Source: Candidatus Dormiibacterota bacterium (GTDB lineage: Bacteria > Chloroflexota > Dormibacteria > Aeolococcales > Aeolococcaceae). Taken from it: 39,429 bases of DNA. Made by a program: the position numbers and the translations under genes. Shown here one piece after another: positions 22,705 through 29,429 of this stretch; positions within the stretch are counted from its first letter, which is position 1; every line of letters begins with the position of its first letter. The notes under the pieces were generated by a model. It saw nothing but the letters and a program-made list of their open reading frames with translations, searched no databases and was not told the DNA's origin. The stretch is from contig PLWW01000067.1 in the NCBI GenBank assembly GCA_003153125.1, forward strand, positions 5,479-44,907. Direction: 5' to 3'.

Positions 22705-22788
22705 GCCGGGGTGGTGGAACTGGTAGACACGCAGCGTTCAGGGCGCTGTGCTCGTAAGGGCGTAAGGGTTCAATTCCCTTTCCCGGCA
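22705..22788 (+). tRNA. tRNA-Leu, anticodon CAG
   Basis: An 84-nt class-II tRNA. The acceptor strand GCCGGGG (22705-22711) pairs with TCCCGGC (22781-22787), with one G-T pair, and A22788 is the discriminator. The anticodon arm is CAGCG-TTCAGGG-CGCTG, giving anticodon CAG for CUG codons. A long variable arm of the leucine type follows. The T arm is AAGGG-TTCAATT-CCCTT. CCA is not encoded. It stands at the left edge of the accessory region, a usual place for integrative elements, although no direct repeat of its 3' end was found to the right. Confidence 0.95.
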
Positions 22789-22836
22789 CTCCTCGTTCGT
22801 TGAGATATCAATGTTCTTGCTCTTGGGCGTCGGGAC

Positions 22837-23136
22837 ATGGAGATGATCAGTCGCATGTGCGGCGAGGTGGACGTCGAAACTGCGGGCCGCAGCCACGGTT
22901 CTGATGGCGCAGTCACGCGGAGCGTGTCACGGCGCCGGATTCCGGTGCTGACGCCGGGCCAGGTGCGAACGCTGCGCCGTTGGCACGGACTCGTGCTCTA
23001 CGAAGAGTTGCGCGCCGTCGAGGCGGCACTTCCGGGCTGGTGGGAGTTGCGTCAGTTTCGATCGCGCGTCGAGCGCGCGCGCGCCGGGTTCGCCATGACT
23101 TCGAGAAGGCCCAGCGGTGCGGACCGTCGCCGATAG
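22837..23136 (+). pseudogene. Small open frame, possible remnant of a TraG/VirD4-type conjugative coupling protein
   Basis: A 99-codon frame starting ATG 22837. The segment PVLTPGQVRTLRRWHGLVLY and the following LPGWWE resemble the extreme C-terminus of TraG/VirD4 coupling proteins, where a VLTPxEVRxLxxGxxLLLY-type block precedes a Trp pair. The ATPase domain that should precede it is absent, so if the resemblance is real this is only a scrap of a conjugative element. It fills most of the 395 bp between tRNA-Leu and the next gene. The rest of that gap shows nothing recognisable. The assignment rests on pattern memory and is weak. Confidence 0.3.
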
Positions 23137-23183
23137 GGGCTAACAGGCGGGTTCCTTGCGAGCCCTTTCGGATGACACGATCG

Positions 23184-24608
23184 TCAAAACCGACGCGGGT
23201 GCAACCGCCACAGACGCGTACTCGCCACAAGGGCGCCCGTGACACTCACGACCACGAGACCCACCGCGGGCAGGCTCAGTGCGGAGAACACCGCGAGCGT
23301 AAGACATCGGCTATCCCGGCCCCCTAGCGCCTGGATCAGCACGCTGTCGTTGACGGCGGGCAATCGCAGCGCGGCCGCACGATCCTTGACGGCCATTGAG
23401 AGAAATGACGCGATGAGGGCAGCGCTACCAAGTCCTATTGCGGCCTCGGGCGAAACACCGGTTCGCAGTGTCCAGATCGACAGTCCTGCGACGATGGCGG
23501 AATCGCCGATCCGGTCAAGGACGCCGTCGAGTAAAGCCCCCCAAGGCCCAGCGCGCCCCTGCAGTCGAGCGGTCTCACCGTCAACGCCGTCCAGGACAGA
23601 CGCCGCTTGGATCAGCACACCAGCGAGCACCGCGCGCGCCCACCCAACAGCGGAAGCGCATGCGACAGCCGCGACCAGTGCAGCGGCAAACCCGAAAACT
23701 GAGAGGAGATCGGGTGGCGGATGCCACGTCGACAGCGCCATCGACAACCTGGTCGACACCGGACGATTCAGCCAGCGCGACACGAGGCCATCCTCCCGCT
23801 TGCCTAGCGATGAGCGCAGCCGACGCCGCGCGACGCCGATGTCCCCTGCCGTGTCGATGTCTTGCCACCATCCTTCGCGGACTATCGGGATGGGTTGAAT
23901 CGGTCGCCGCCCGGCGAGAAGGGTCACCGCCCCCGACAGACTGCAGTCGCCAGCGGCCGCCGCGTGACGGTGCGCGTCGAATATCTCCGATGGAAGAAGG
24001 AAGAGCCCACAGTCGACTACTGGCCCGTTGAGATGCTTGCCGAACGCTACGGCACGCCCGTTGACCACGTCCACCTTCGTCTCCTCGTCGGTCGCACCGC
24101 GTTCACGGTCGTCGACGAGTACTGCGGGTTCGCCGGCCTTCACGAATGCATCGACGACGCCGGTACCGAAGATGTGGTCGCCGGTCTGCACCGCGAACAG
24201 CCTCGCGCTCTTGAGCAATGGTTCGGCCGCGGCCAGCGAGGCGCCATTACCATCCTGCCACCTCTCGGCCGTGACAATGCGCACCCGCTCGGAGGGCAGC
24301 CGCCCCACCGCCGCGGCGACGCGCTTGCCGTCATGTCCAACAACCACGATGACCTGCTCCACGCCCGCGTCGAGCAGGCCCTGCACCGCGCGGTGCACCA
24401 GGCTCACGCCGCCAATACGCAGCAGAAGCTTGGAACCGCCGCCACTGGTCGTTCGCAGGCGCTGAGACTGTCCTGCAGCGAGCACCACGGCGCGGCGGAC
24501 GACTTTCGGGGGTCGAAGTCCGTTGGTCGAGAGAGCCAGCGGCGCGTGCGCGGCGGGCATTCGCTCTGCATCGCGCGCGAGCGACCGTGAGGTCCGAGAG
24601 CTTGCCAT
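23184..24608 (-). CDS. Bifunctional nucleotidyltransferase / CDP-alcohol phosphotransferase (IPCT/DIPPS-like)
   Basis: A 474-aa fusion. Residues about 38-265 form a sugar-phosphate nucleotidyltransferase: VVLAAGQSQRL at 41-51, the lysine in SKLLLRIGG, QTGDH for metal/nucleotide, and WWQDIDTAGD. Residues about 290-474 form an integral membrane CDP-alcohol phosphotransferase with the full DGx2ARx8Gx3Dx3D signature starting at Asp343 (DGETAR, then GALLDGVLD). This architecture is that of CTP:inositol-1-phosphate cytidylyltransferase fused to di-myo-inositol-phosphate-phosphate synthase, known from (hyper)thermophiles for making an osmo/thermolyte. A phospholipid head-group role is the alternative. 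The start chosen is ATG 24608, 10 nt after a TACAAT -10. No inositol-1-phosphate synthase gene is nearby. Confidence 0.8.
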   Translation of the reverse strand: MASSRTSRSLARDAERMPAAHAPLALSTNGLRPPKVVRRAVVLAAGQSQRLRTTSGGGSKLLLRIGGVSLVHRAVQGLLDAGVEQVIVVVGHDGKRVAAAVGRLPSERVRIVTAERWQDGNGASLAAAEPLLKSARLFAVQTGDHIFGTGVVDAFVKAGEPAVLVDDRERGATDEETKVDVVNGRAVAFGKHLNGPVVDCGLFLLPSEIFDAHRHAAAAGDCSLSGAVTLLAGRRPIQPIPIVREGWWQDIDTAGDIGVARRRLRSSLGKREDGLVSRWLNRPVSTRLSMALSTWHPPPDLLSVFGFAAALVAAVACASAVGWARAVLAGVLIQAASVLDGVDGETARLQGRAGPWGALLDGVLDRIGDSAIVAGLSIWTLRTGVSPEAAIGLGSAALIASFLSMAVKDRAAALRLPAVNDSVLIQALGGRDSRCLTLAVFSALSLPAVGLVVVSVTGALVASTRLWRLHPRRF

Positions 24609-24618
24609 ACGGGAGCGC

Positions 24619-24624
24619 ATTGTA
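24619..24624 (-). promoter_or_regulatory. -10 element of the IPCT/DIPPS-like gene
   Basis: On the minus strand TACAAT is followed after 10 nt by ATG 24608. Transcription starting about 7 nt after the hexamer would leave a leader of only a few bases, so the gene is probably leaderless or nearly so. A weak TTGCTC lies 19 nt upstream as a possible -35. Confidence 0.45.
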
Positions 24625-24826
24625 GGGACTGCGTGTGCCAAACGAGCAAGCCGCGGCTAACGTCCAAACCGGCTCTCCCTCCCTGCAGCGGCCACGCAGT
24701 CCACTCAGGTCTCGGTAATGTTTCGCTTGATTGGTCTCCATCGGATATCTCAAGCGGGATGAGATCGGATTCCTGTGTCTAACCCTTCTACGCGGTTACA
24801 GGACCCGACCCAACCGCGCAGGCGGA

Positions 24827-24937
24827 AACCTTAATCAATCCGGTCGGGTCGGTGAATCCACCAGCGTACCCGAAGGGATTCGCGACACTCCCAGTCTTGT
24901 ACGTGGTAGTGCCATACGGGTCGTAGCCATAGCGATC
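24827..24937 (-). pseudogene. Fragment of an RHS/YD-repeat protein core
   Basis: A 37-codon minus-strand stretch reads DRYGYDPYGTTT, then VANPFGYAGGFTDPTGLIK. The YDPYG motif and the NPF-Y-AGG-TDPTGL-K block are hallmarks of the conserved core just before the variable toxin tip of RHS and teneurin-like polymorphic proteins. Reading continues into stops soon after LIKV, without the expected GARYYDP, and a TGA lies a few codons upstream of DRYGYD. Only a scrap remains. The rest of the 381-bp gap (24609-24989) shows no other gene. A 7-bp stem hairpin sits at its upstream end. Confidence 0.7.
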
Positions 24938-24954
24938 TGACACCGTCTGTCAGA
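24936..24954. repeat. Short perfect inverted repeat at the edge of the RHS fragment
   Basis: TCTGACA-CCGTC-TGTCAGA has 7-bp arms and a 5-nt loop. It lies where recognisable RHS homology ends. It could be a hairpin terminator lacking a T-run, the terminus of a lost insertion, or a recombination scar. Confidence 0.4.
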
Positions 24955-24989
24955 GCGTGCTGCCGAAGCAGCCCGCGGCCTCGGTCCGA

Positions 24990-26291
24990 TTAGCGGCGGA
25001 AAAGGCGGCGGATGATGACGGCGACAACCAGGGCCTCCACAAAGAGTCCGAGCGCCGCCTCGATGCTGGGGAGGATGACGTCCAAGCGGCCCACTACTAC
25101 ATCAGAGGCGCTTATGCCGCAGCCGTGAAAGGCGAGGAGACTGGCGAAGGCTGCGTTCTCCCACGACGTTGTACCGGTCCACCCGTAAAGCAGGGCGAAA
25201 CTCGCCACCACTACCCCGTAAGTAATGAGGACGCGCCCTGGTCTGTAGCCGTATCCAGTGAGCCGGTCGAGCGCCCACCACAGGATGACATTCCCCACCC
25301 CCTTCTGCTGGCGACGAGCCAGCTGGGAGGCGCGGAAGTCGAGGTCCTGCGCAACCTCTCGCATACCCTGGCCGTCGAGCAGCGCTCCTACCTGCCGGTG
25401 CGCACGGATGGCAGCGTTCAGGGCATCGGCGCGGATGTCAGCATTGACTGACTCTGAGACTGCTGGTTCCGATTCGACAGGCATTACATCAGGGTCATCA
25501 CCCAAGCCCACCTCTTTCGCGGAGCCCCAGTCCTCGACGCCCGTGACCTGCACGCCGTTCCAGCGAACATCCCCCAACCAGGGTGGGCACGTCTTGATCA
25601 CGACCCCGTCACCGTCGACGATGGTGAACAGCCGTGTACGCTCAAGTGAGCTCCGATAGTCAAAACGCGCCCGATTCAGCCTGATCCCCACAAGGGAGGT
25701 GCCGACGAGAGATGCACCTTCCAAGGCTGCTCCGCGAAAGCTGGCTCCGTCGCCGAAGGTCACAGCGTTGAGGATCGCTCGATCACCGAAGGTAGCGCCG
25801 CCGAAGAACGCCTTGTCGCCGAACGTCGCGTTGAGGAAGCTGGCTCGCATCCCGAAGGTCGCCTCGCCGAAGCCAGCTCGGTCGCCGAACGTCGCGCCGC
25901 CGAAGCCGGCTCGGTCGCCAAAAGTTGCGCGATCGAAGCAGGCGTCGTGGCCGAAGGTCGCTCGATCTTCGAAGAACGCGTCGTTTCCGAAGGTCGCGCG
26001 ACGGAAACTCGCTCCGTCGCCGAAGCTCGCGCCGCCGAAGCTGCATCCATCCCCGAAGGACGTGCGAACGAAAACAGCCCGCTCGAAGTGCGGTCGGCCA
26101 TCGATCCGGGGCGCGGCCTTCATGAGCAGCTCCACGTCATCTGCGCTCAGCTCAACGCCGGTGGCGTTGATCGTGCCAGCCGTCCGCAGCTGTTCGCATG
26201 CGTGCTCCCGTTCGGCGTCGCTCCACCGGCGAGGCGGCAAGGGCGCCAATGTCACGTCACGGATTCTGCGATTCCGCGAAGCCGCCAGCAA
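24990..26291 (-). CDS. Pentapeptide-like 11-residue-repeat protein with C-terminal membrane domain
   Basis: The product is about 433 aa (TTG 26291; GTG 26255 is an alternative start). Residues 77-187 are ten tandem copies of an 11-residue unit of the form ATFGDRAGFGG, one copy having 12. It is of the Phe-rich class grouped with pentapeptide repeats, which fold as a right-handed beta-helix. The repeat grades into LEGASLVGTSLVG-type pentapeptides. A charged segment follows, then membrane helices near 345-365 (VVVASFALLYGW) and 405-428 (EAALGLFVEALVVAVII). The C-terminal layout resembles pentapeptide-ion-channel fusions, but the pore region reads LLAFHGCGISASD with no TVGYG-like filter. Last gene of a three-gene minus-strand cluster. 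Function unknown; membrane-tethered binding or effector roles are possible. Confidence 0.75.
   Translation of the reverse strand: MLAASRNRRIRDVTLAPLPPRRWSDAEREHACEQLRTAGTINATGVELSADDVELLMKAAPRIDGRPHFERAVFVRTSFGDGCSFGGASFGDGASFRRATFGNDAFFEDRATFGHDACFDRATFGDRAGFGGATFGDRAGFGEATFGMRASFLNATFGDKAFFGGATFGDRAILNAVTFGDGASFRGAALEGASLVGTSLVGIRLNRARFDYRSSLERTRLFTIVDGDGVVIKTCPPWLGDVRWNGVQVTGVEDWGSAKEVGLGDDPDVMPVESEPAVSESVNADIRADALNAAIRAHRQVGALLDGQGMREVAQDLDFRASQLARRQQKGVGNVILWWALDRLTGYGYRPGRVLITYGVVVASFALLYGWTGTTSWENAAFASLLAFHGCGISASDVVVGRLDVILPSIEAALGLFVEALVVAVIIRRLFRR
25731..26063 (-). repeat. 33-bp tandem repeat array coding for the 11-residue units
   Basis: Ten consecutive units of about 33 bp (one of 36 bp), built around gcgacgttcggcgac-like sequence on the minus strand, keep the reading frame throughout. 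DNA identity between adjacent units is high in the centre and falls towards both ends, as expected if copies expanded by recombination or slippage. Unit number may vary between strains. Confidence 0.75.
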
Positions 26292-26385
26292 GCCTCGAGA
26301 GGGTCGTGAACGCGCCGCGTTTCCGTCGGGGCACTAGAACGGCCTCGAACACCGCGTTGTTGAAGCGCACGGCGCCGTCACCTGC

Positions 26386-27177
26386 TCACGCGACCACCGG
26401 ACCTGCCGGCTCATCGAACCCTTTCTGAGCAGGGAGCACTTCACCCTCCAGTCGGGGATCGCCTGGCATGCGATCCACTCCGTCGCAGGGAAGTTCACAC
26501 ATGGAGCAATGAACCTCCATACCAGGGGTGAAGTCCTGCCCGAGCGCTGCCACAAGGCTCGCCGTGTCTATGGGAACCCCAATCAATCGGGCGTCCGGTT
26601 GAACGGGCCTTGGCACAATGGACACTTCGTCCGCTGCGACGATCTCAGTGATCTGTACAGTCATGCGCGTCATGTATTCGATTCCGGGCTGATGATCGCA
26701 GGATGATTCGCGACAGATTCGACAGCGACCGTCGTCATCGCGGCAGGCGACGACCGGATACAGGCGATTCGGGAGATGAGGGCATTCGGAAGCGTCGCCG
26801 TCGCAGATCATGCAGAGCTTCTTGCGAACCCGTAGGCTCGGTGAGAACCCGAATCGCTTGTGGACAATGCGCACCGGACACCGGTGTTCGTAGCGAGCGT
26901 CAGTCCACTCCAGATGACAGCCGTCGGGGAAAAGCTCGTGAACGGTCGTACCCATTCGGTGAAGCTCGTGGTGCGTCGCTTCTTCCCACGCTGAGTCCTC
27001 GAGCCAGTTGAACGCCGACGCCTCGCGCGACAGTGCCTGGCGAGCCCGGGCGTCGCGCTCCACGGGTGTCCCACTCTCGGGGTCAAGGGCTTTGTCGAAC
27101 AGGGCCTGAGCCTCGGAGCGTAGCTGGAAACCCCGCTCCTCCCTCCACGGGCGAGTCTCGTCACTGCGCGTCGTCAC
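26386..27177 (-). CDS. Cys-rich protein of unknown function, probable metal binding
   Basis: A 263-aa product, not recognised as a known family. Three Cys/His clusters, CMICDGDASECPH, CRICRESSCDH and CSMCELPCDG, look like zinc-knuckle or treble-clef ligand sets. The N-terminal half (DETRPWREERGFQLRSEAQA, then EEATHHELHRMG) is charged and probably helical. No signal peptide or membrane helix is evident, so it is likely cytoplasmic. GTG 27177 is preferred: GGAGA lies 8-9 nt upstream, and it overlaps the end of the upstream gene by 17 bp, implying coupling. Base composition looks less GC-rich than in the flanking housekeeping genes. A nucleic-acid-binding or sensor role is a guess only. Confidence 0.6.
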   Translation of the reverse strand: MTTRSDETRPWREERGFQLRSEAQALFDKALDPESGTPVERDARARQALSREASAFNWLEDSAWEEATHHELHRMGTTVHELFPDGCHLEWTDARYEHRCPVRIVHKRFGFSPSLRVRKKLCMICDGDASECPHLPNRLYPVVACRDDDGRCRICRESSCDHQPGIEYMTRMTVQITEIVAADEVSIVPRPVQPDARLIGVPIDTASLVAALGQDFTPGMEVHCSMCELPCDGVDRMPGDPRLEGEVLPAQKGFDEPAGPVVA

Positions 27178-27628
27178 CGGTTCCGTCTCCGAGCGCGGTC
27201 TCGAGCAGCTCCTGCAGCTCCGGACCCGTGCCCTCGATGTCCACCGTGGTGCTCTCGATGTCTCCATTTGCCTGCCTACGCTGTCTCACCACGTGCACAG
27301 TTGCCGCACGCTTCCTCGACCCGCCGCCCAGGAAATGAGCGAACGAAGCCCCTATGCCCGTGCTCATCAGGCCGGTGACGACGCCGATGATGAGCTCCGT
27401 GGGGACGTCCCCCATAAGGACGTGCCACTGCCGATGATCTGGGTCGTGCAGGTACTCGGCAGGTATGCCAGCTGCCCGGAGCTCCTTGACGAGCATGGTT
27501 GCTGCGTTCGGATAGATCCCGACGTCCCCTTCGATGGCCTCGGGAAGGACGACGATGGTTGCCTCGGGTAAAGGCGGCACCTCGTACGGGGGCATTGGAC
27601 GCTTTGATTGGTTTGGTTTAGTCGACAT
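27161..27628 (-). CDS. Small protein of unknown function with one membrane-like segment
   Basis: A 155-aa product, not recognised. The N-terminus is Pro-rich (RPMPPYEVPPLPEA), followed by a small alpha/beta-like region (TIVVLPEAIEG, LVKELRAAGIPAEYL). A hydrophobic Gly-rich stretch (ELIIGVVTGLMSTGIGASFA) could be a membrane helix. The tail is basic then acidic, with VRQRRQANGDIE and LQELLETALGDG. ATG 27628 has AGAGG 6 nt upstream. First gene of the cluster with the Cys-rich and repeat-protein genes. Shared strand, overlap and position suggest these three form one unit. Confidence 0.6.
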   Translation of the reverse strand: MSTKPNQSKRPMPPYEVPPLPEATIVVLPEAIEGDVGIYPNAATMLVKELRAAGIPAEYLHDPDHRQWHVLMGDVPTELIIGVVTGLMSTGIGASFAHFLGGGSRKRAATVHVVRQRRQANGDIESTTVDIEGTGPELQELLETALGDGTGDDAQ

Positions 27629-27746
27629 CAGTCACCTCTCGGGTCGCTCAGAACCGCGCCGCGCCAGTCATCATGCTCGACTGAGCCGCGTTACCGACAC
27701 TCCAAAAGCCGAACCAGCAAATGCCCAAAGATGGAGGACCTCTTTC

Positions 27747-27764
27747 GCCTGACCGCAGTCAGGC
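27747..27764. repeat. Perfect hairpin in the intergenic region
   Basis: GCCTGAC-CGCA-GTCAGGC, 7-bp stem with a 4-nt loop, in the region 27629-27955 that otherwise holds no convincing gene. No T-run follows on either strand, so it is not a clear terminator. Confidence 0.35.
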
Positions 27765-27955
27765 AGGGAGACACAGTCAGCCCGATCATTGATGACGTTC
27801 TTTCTGGGGCGTCGGGTTTCGCCACGCCCGAGCACACCTCAGAAGATCAAGGAATTCCCAACAGCGTCCAAGTACCCGGCGTTTACCTCTTTGGCTAACC
27901 GTTTTCCCGACTAACCGCCTTATTCTGAACTCGACTCCGCGCCCCCAAATAAGTA

Positions 27956-28002
27956 CTGGTCTGGGGGACCAGGGGTCGCAGGTTCGAGTCCTGTCTCCCC
28001 GA
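27956..28002 (+). other. 3' fragment of tRNA-Pro(GGG), likely attachment-site scar
   Basis: The sequence is a perfect 3' part of a proline tRNA: anticodon arm CTGGT-CTGGGGG-ACCAG (anticodon GGG), variable loop, T arm GCAGG-TTCGAGT-CCTGT, acceptor 3' strand CTCCCCG and discriminator A. The matching 5' acceptor strand (CGGGGAG) and D arm are absent upstream, so it cannot be a functional tRNA. Phage and ICE integrases typically recombine within a tRNA from the anticodon arm to the 3' end, leaving exactly such a partial copy at the far end of the element. In this orientation the element would lie to the left. No intact tRNA-Pro is in the window. Confidence 0.7.
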
Positions 28003-28055
28003 CGTTCAGCAGTTTTGAATTCAGCGACGGCTATTCCCAGCCCCGTCCACGCGTG

Positions 28056-28148
28056 TCAACGCCTATGAGTACCCGGCCGCGTCGCAAGGTCGCAGCGATC
28101 GGAGATCCGCAGGTCTCGACGCTCTCGACCACAGCGGTTGATGACCAC
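28056..28148 (-). pseudogene. moaA: Remnant of moaA (molybdopterin synthesis, N-terminus only)
   Basis: From GTG 28148 a 30-codon frame reads VVINRCGRERRDLRISDRCD and then stops after RPGTHRR. This resembles the MoaA N-terminus, whose consensus is D-x-GR-xxRDLRISVTDRCN-LRCxYCMP: the GR, RDLRIS and DRC blocks align, with two residues (VT) missing. The radical-SAM CxxxCxxC cluster and the rest of the enzyme are absent. It lies directly downstream of moeA on the same strand and 54 bp from the tRNA-Pro fragment, so truncation by the island junction is a simple explanation. The match is short, so the call is tentative. Confidence 0.45.
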
Positions 28149-28171
28149 CCGGCGCAGCGGCAGCGTCTCCC

Positions 28172-29396
28172 TCACGCCAGCTCGAGGGCATTGACGATCG
28201 CGCCCGCCGGAAGTTGGTCAACACCCGCAGGAACGATGGCCACTGCATCTGCAGCGGCGAGTGGTCGTAGCATCGCGGACCCCTGACCGCCGCTGAGGTG
28301 GGCGACGGGGATCCCGTCCACGCCGGTGCTGAGCGCGACGCGCAGGAACGTCTCCAGGTGCATTGGCGTCCCGACCGGCTCGCCGAGGCGGACCGCCAAA
28401 CGACGCCGGGCGGGTTCAGCCGCTCCCTGCATCGCCCGGATCGCAGTGCGCGCGAACAGCTCGAACATGACTGCGCTGCTCACGGGGTTGCCCGGCAGGC
28501 CCAGGAAGGGCGTGTGCCCCACCGCACCGATGACCAGGGGTTTGCCGGGACGAGCCGCGACGCCCCACACCTCGATGCGCCCTATCTCCGCCAGCACGCG
28601 GCGTACGTGGTCGTGCACGCCGACGCTGACCCCTGCGGTGCTTACGATCAGGTCGCAGCTCGCGGCGCTGAGCAGGGCCGTCCGCAACGCATCAGGATCA
28701 TCCGGGATCGAGCCGATGACCATAGGCTCGCCGCCCGCTTCGGCGACGGCCCTCTTCCCCACCAGGTGGTGGACAGCAACACGCCGATGATCACCGCAGC
28801 TCGTCACCGCCGGCGAGAACAGCAACCCGCGGGCGACGCCGCACCGGCAGGAAACTGAGACCCGCCGCCGCGCAGGCGCCGATGTCAACGCTGCGCACCG
28901 GGCGCCCTACGGCGAGCAGGAGGTCGCCAGGGCGCGCATCCTCGCCCGCGCGACGAATGTTCTGTCCAGGTTCGACATCAACGTGAAAGTCAACCCTGCC
29001 GTTGTGCTCGATGGTGTCCTCCAAGCGCACCACCGCATCCGCGCCCTGCGGAACCGGAGCGCCCGTCATGATGCGAGTCGCCGTGCCGGCAGCGTGCTGA
29101 CCGACAGGATCTCCGGCGCGCGCTTCGGCCGCGATAGGCAGAGTCGCGGCACCAATGGCGCAGTCGACAGTCCGCACCGTGTATCCGTCCATTGCCGAGT
29201 TGTCGCAGCCGGGCAGCGCGAATGTACAGCGCACGTCCTCAGCGAGAAAGCGGCCGTACGCATCGCTGAGCGGGAGCGTTTCGATATTCAGCAGCGGCAG
29301 ACCCCGCACCAGTTGCTCCAGGGCCGTCGACACCGGCGTCAGGGGCGGCCCTGGAGCAACTGGTGCGGACTTCGAACTGGCCGGCTGAACGCTCAT
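28172..29396 (-). pseudogene. moeA: Molybdopterin molybdenumtransferase MoeA, interrupted by a frameshift with small deletion
   Basis: MoeA inserts molybdate into adenylylated molybdopterin. The N-terminal part (29396 to 28791) has SAMDGYTVR and TGAPVPQGADAVVRLED, then runs RPRVAVLAGGDELR and hits TGA. The C-terminal part continues in another frame from about 28780 (VAEAGGEPMVIGSIPDDPDA, STAGVSVG, FLGLPGNPVS) to the stop at 28172. Intact relatives have roughly 27 residues between GDEL and AGGEP; only 58 nt remain here, so about 20-26 nt including the GQIxDSN loop appear lost. Without repair neither half is functional alone. A sequencing or assembly error is the alternative. ATG 29396 gives MSVQPASS. 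The moaA remnant follows. Confidence 0.8.
29304..29368. repeat. Perfect 23-bp inverted repeat with 19-nt loop inside the 5' end of moeA
   Basis: Arms 29304-29326 and 29346-29368 are exact reverse complements; the spacer is 29327-29345. On the minus strand the arms encode APVAPGP and TALEQLVRG, the latter matching a normal MoeA helix and the former not. An exact 23-bp palindrome with GC-rich arms would form a very stable hairpin in moeA mRNA close to the start. It may be a local inverted duplication, a regulatory hairpin, or a fold-back artefact of sequencing. Confidence 0.9.
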
Positions 29397-29429
29397 TCTC
29401 GAACGCCCACGACGCAACGGTTGGGTGGT

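Noticed and set aside
22705-22788. tRNA-Leu as the attachment site of the island
   Set aside because: No second copy of its 3' end was seen further right. The tRNA-Pro fragment is the only att-like scar visible.
24990-26291. Potassium channel annotation for the repeat protein
   Set aside because: No TVGYG-like selectivity filter. Only the general helix layout is similar.
27608-27898. A 96-codon plus-strand open frame in the gap before the tRNA-Pro fragment
   Set aside because: It overlaps the ribosome-binding site and 5' end of the minus-strand small-protein gene, has no ribosome-binding site of its own, and shows no recognisable pattern.
27956-28002. A functional tRNA-Pro(GGG)
   Set aside because: The 5' acceptor strand and D arm are absent upstream, so only the 3' part exists.
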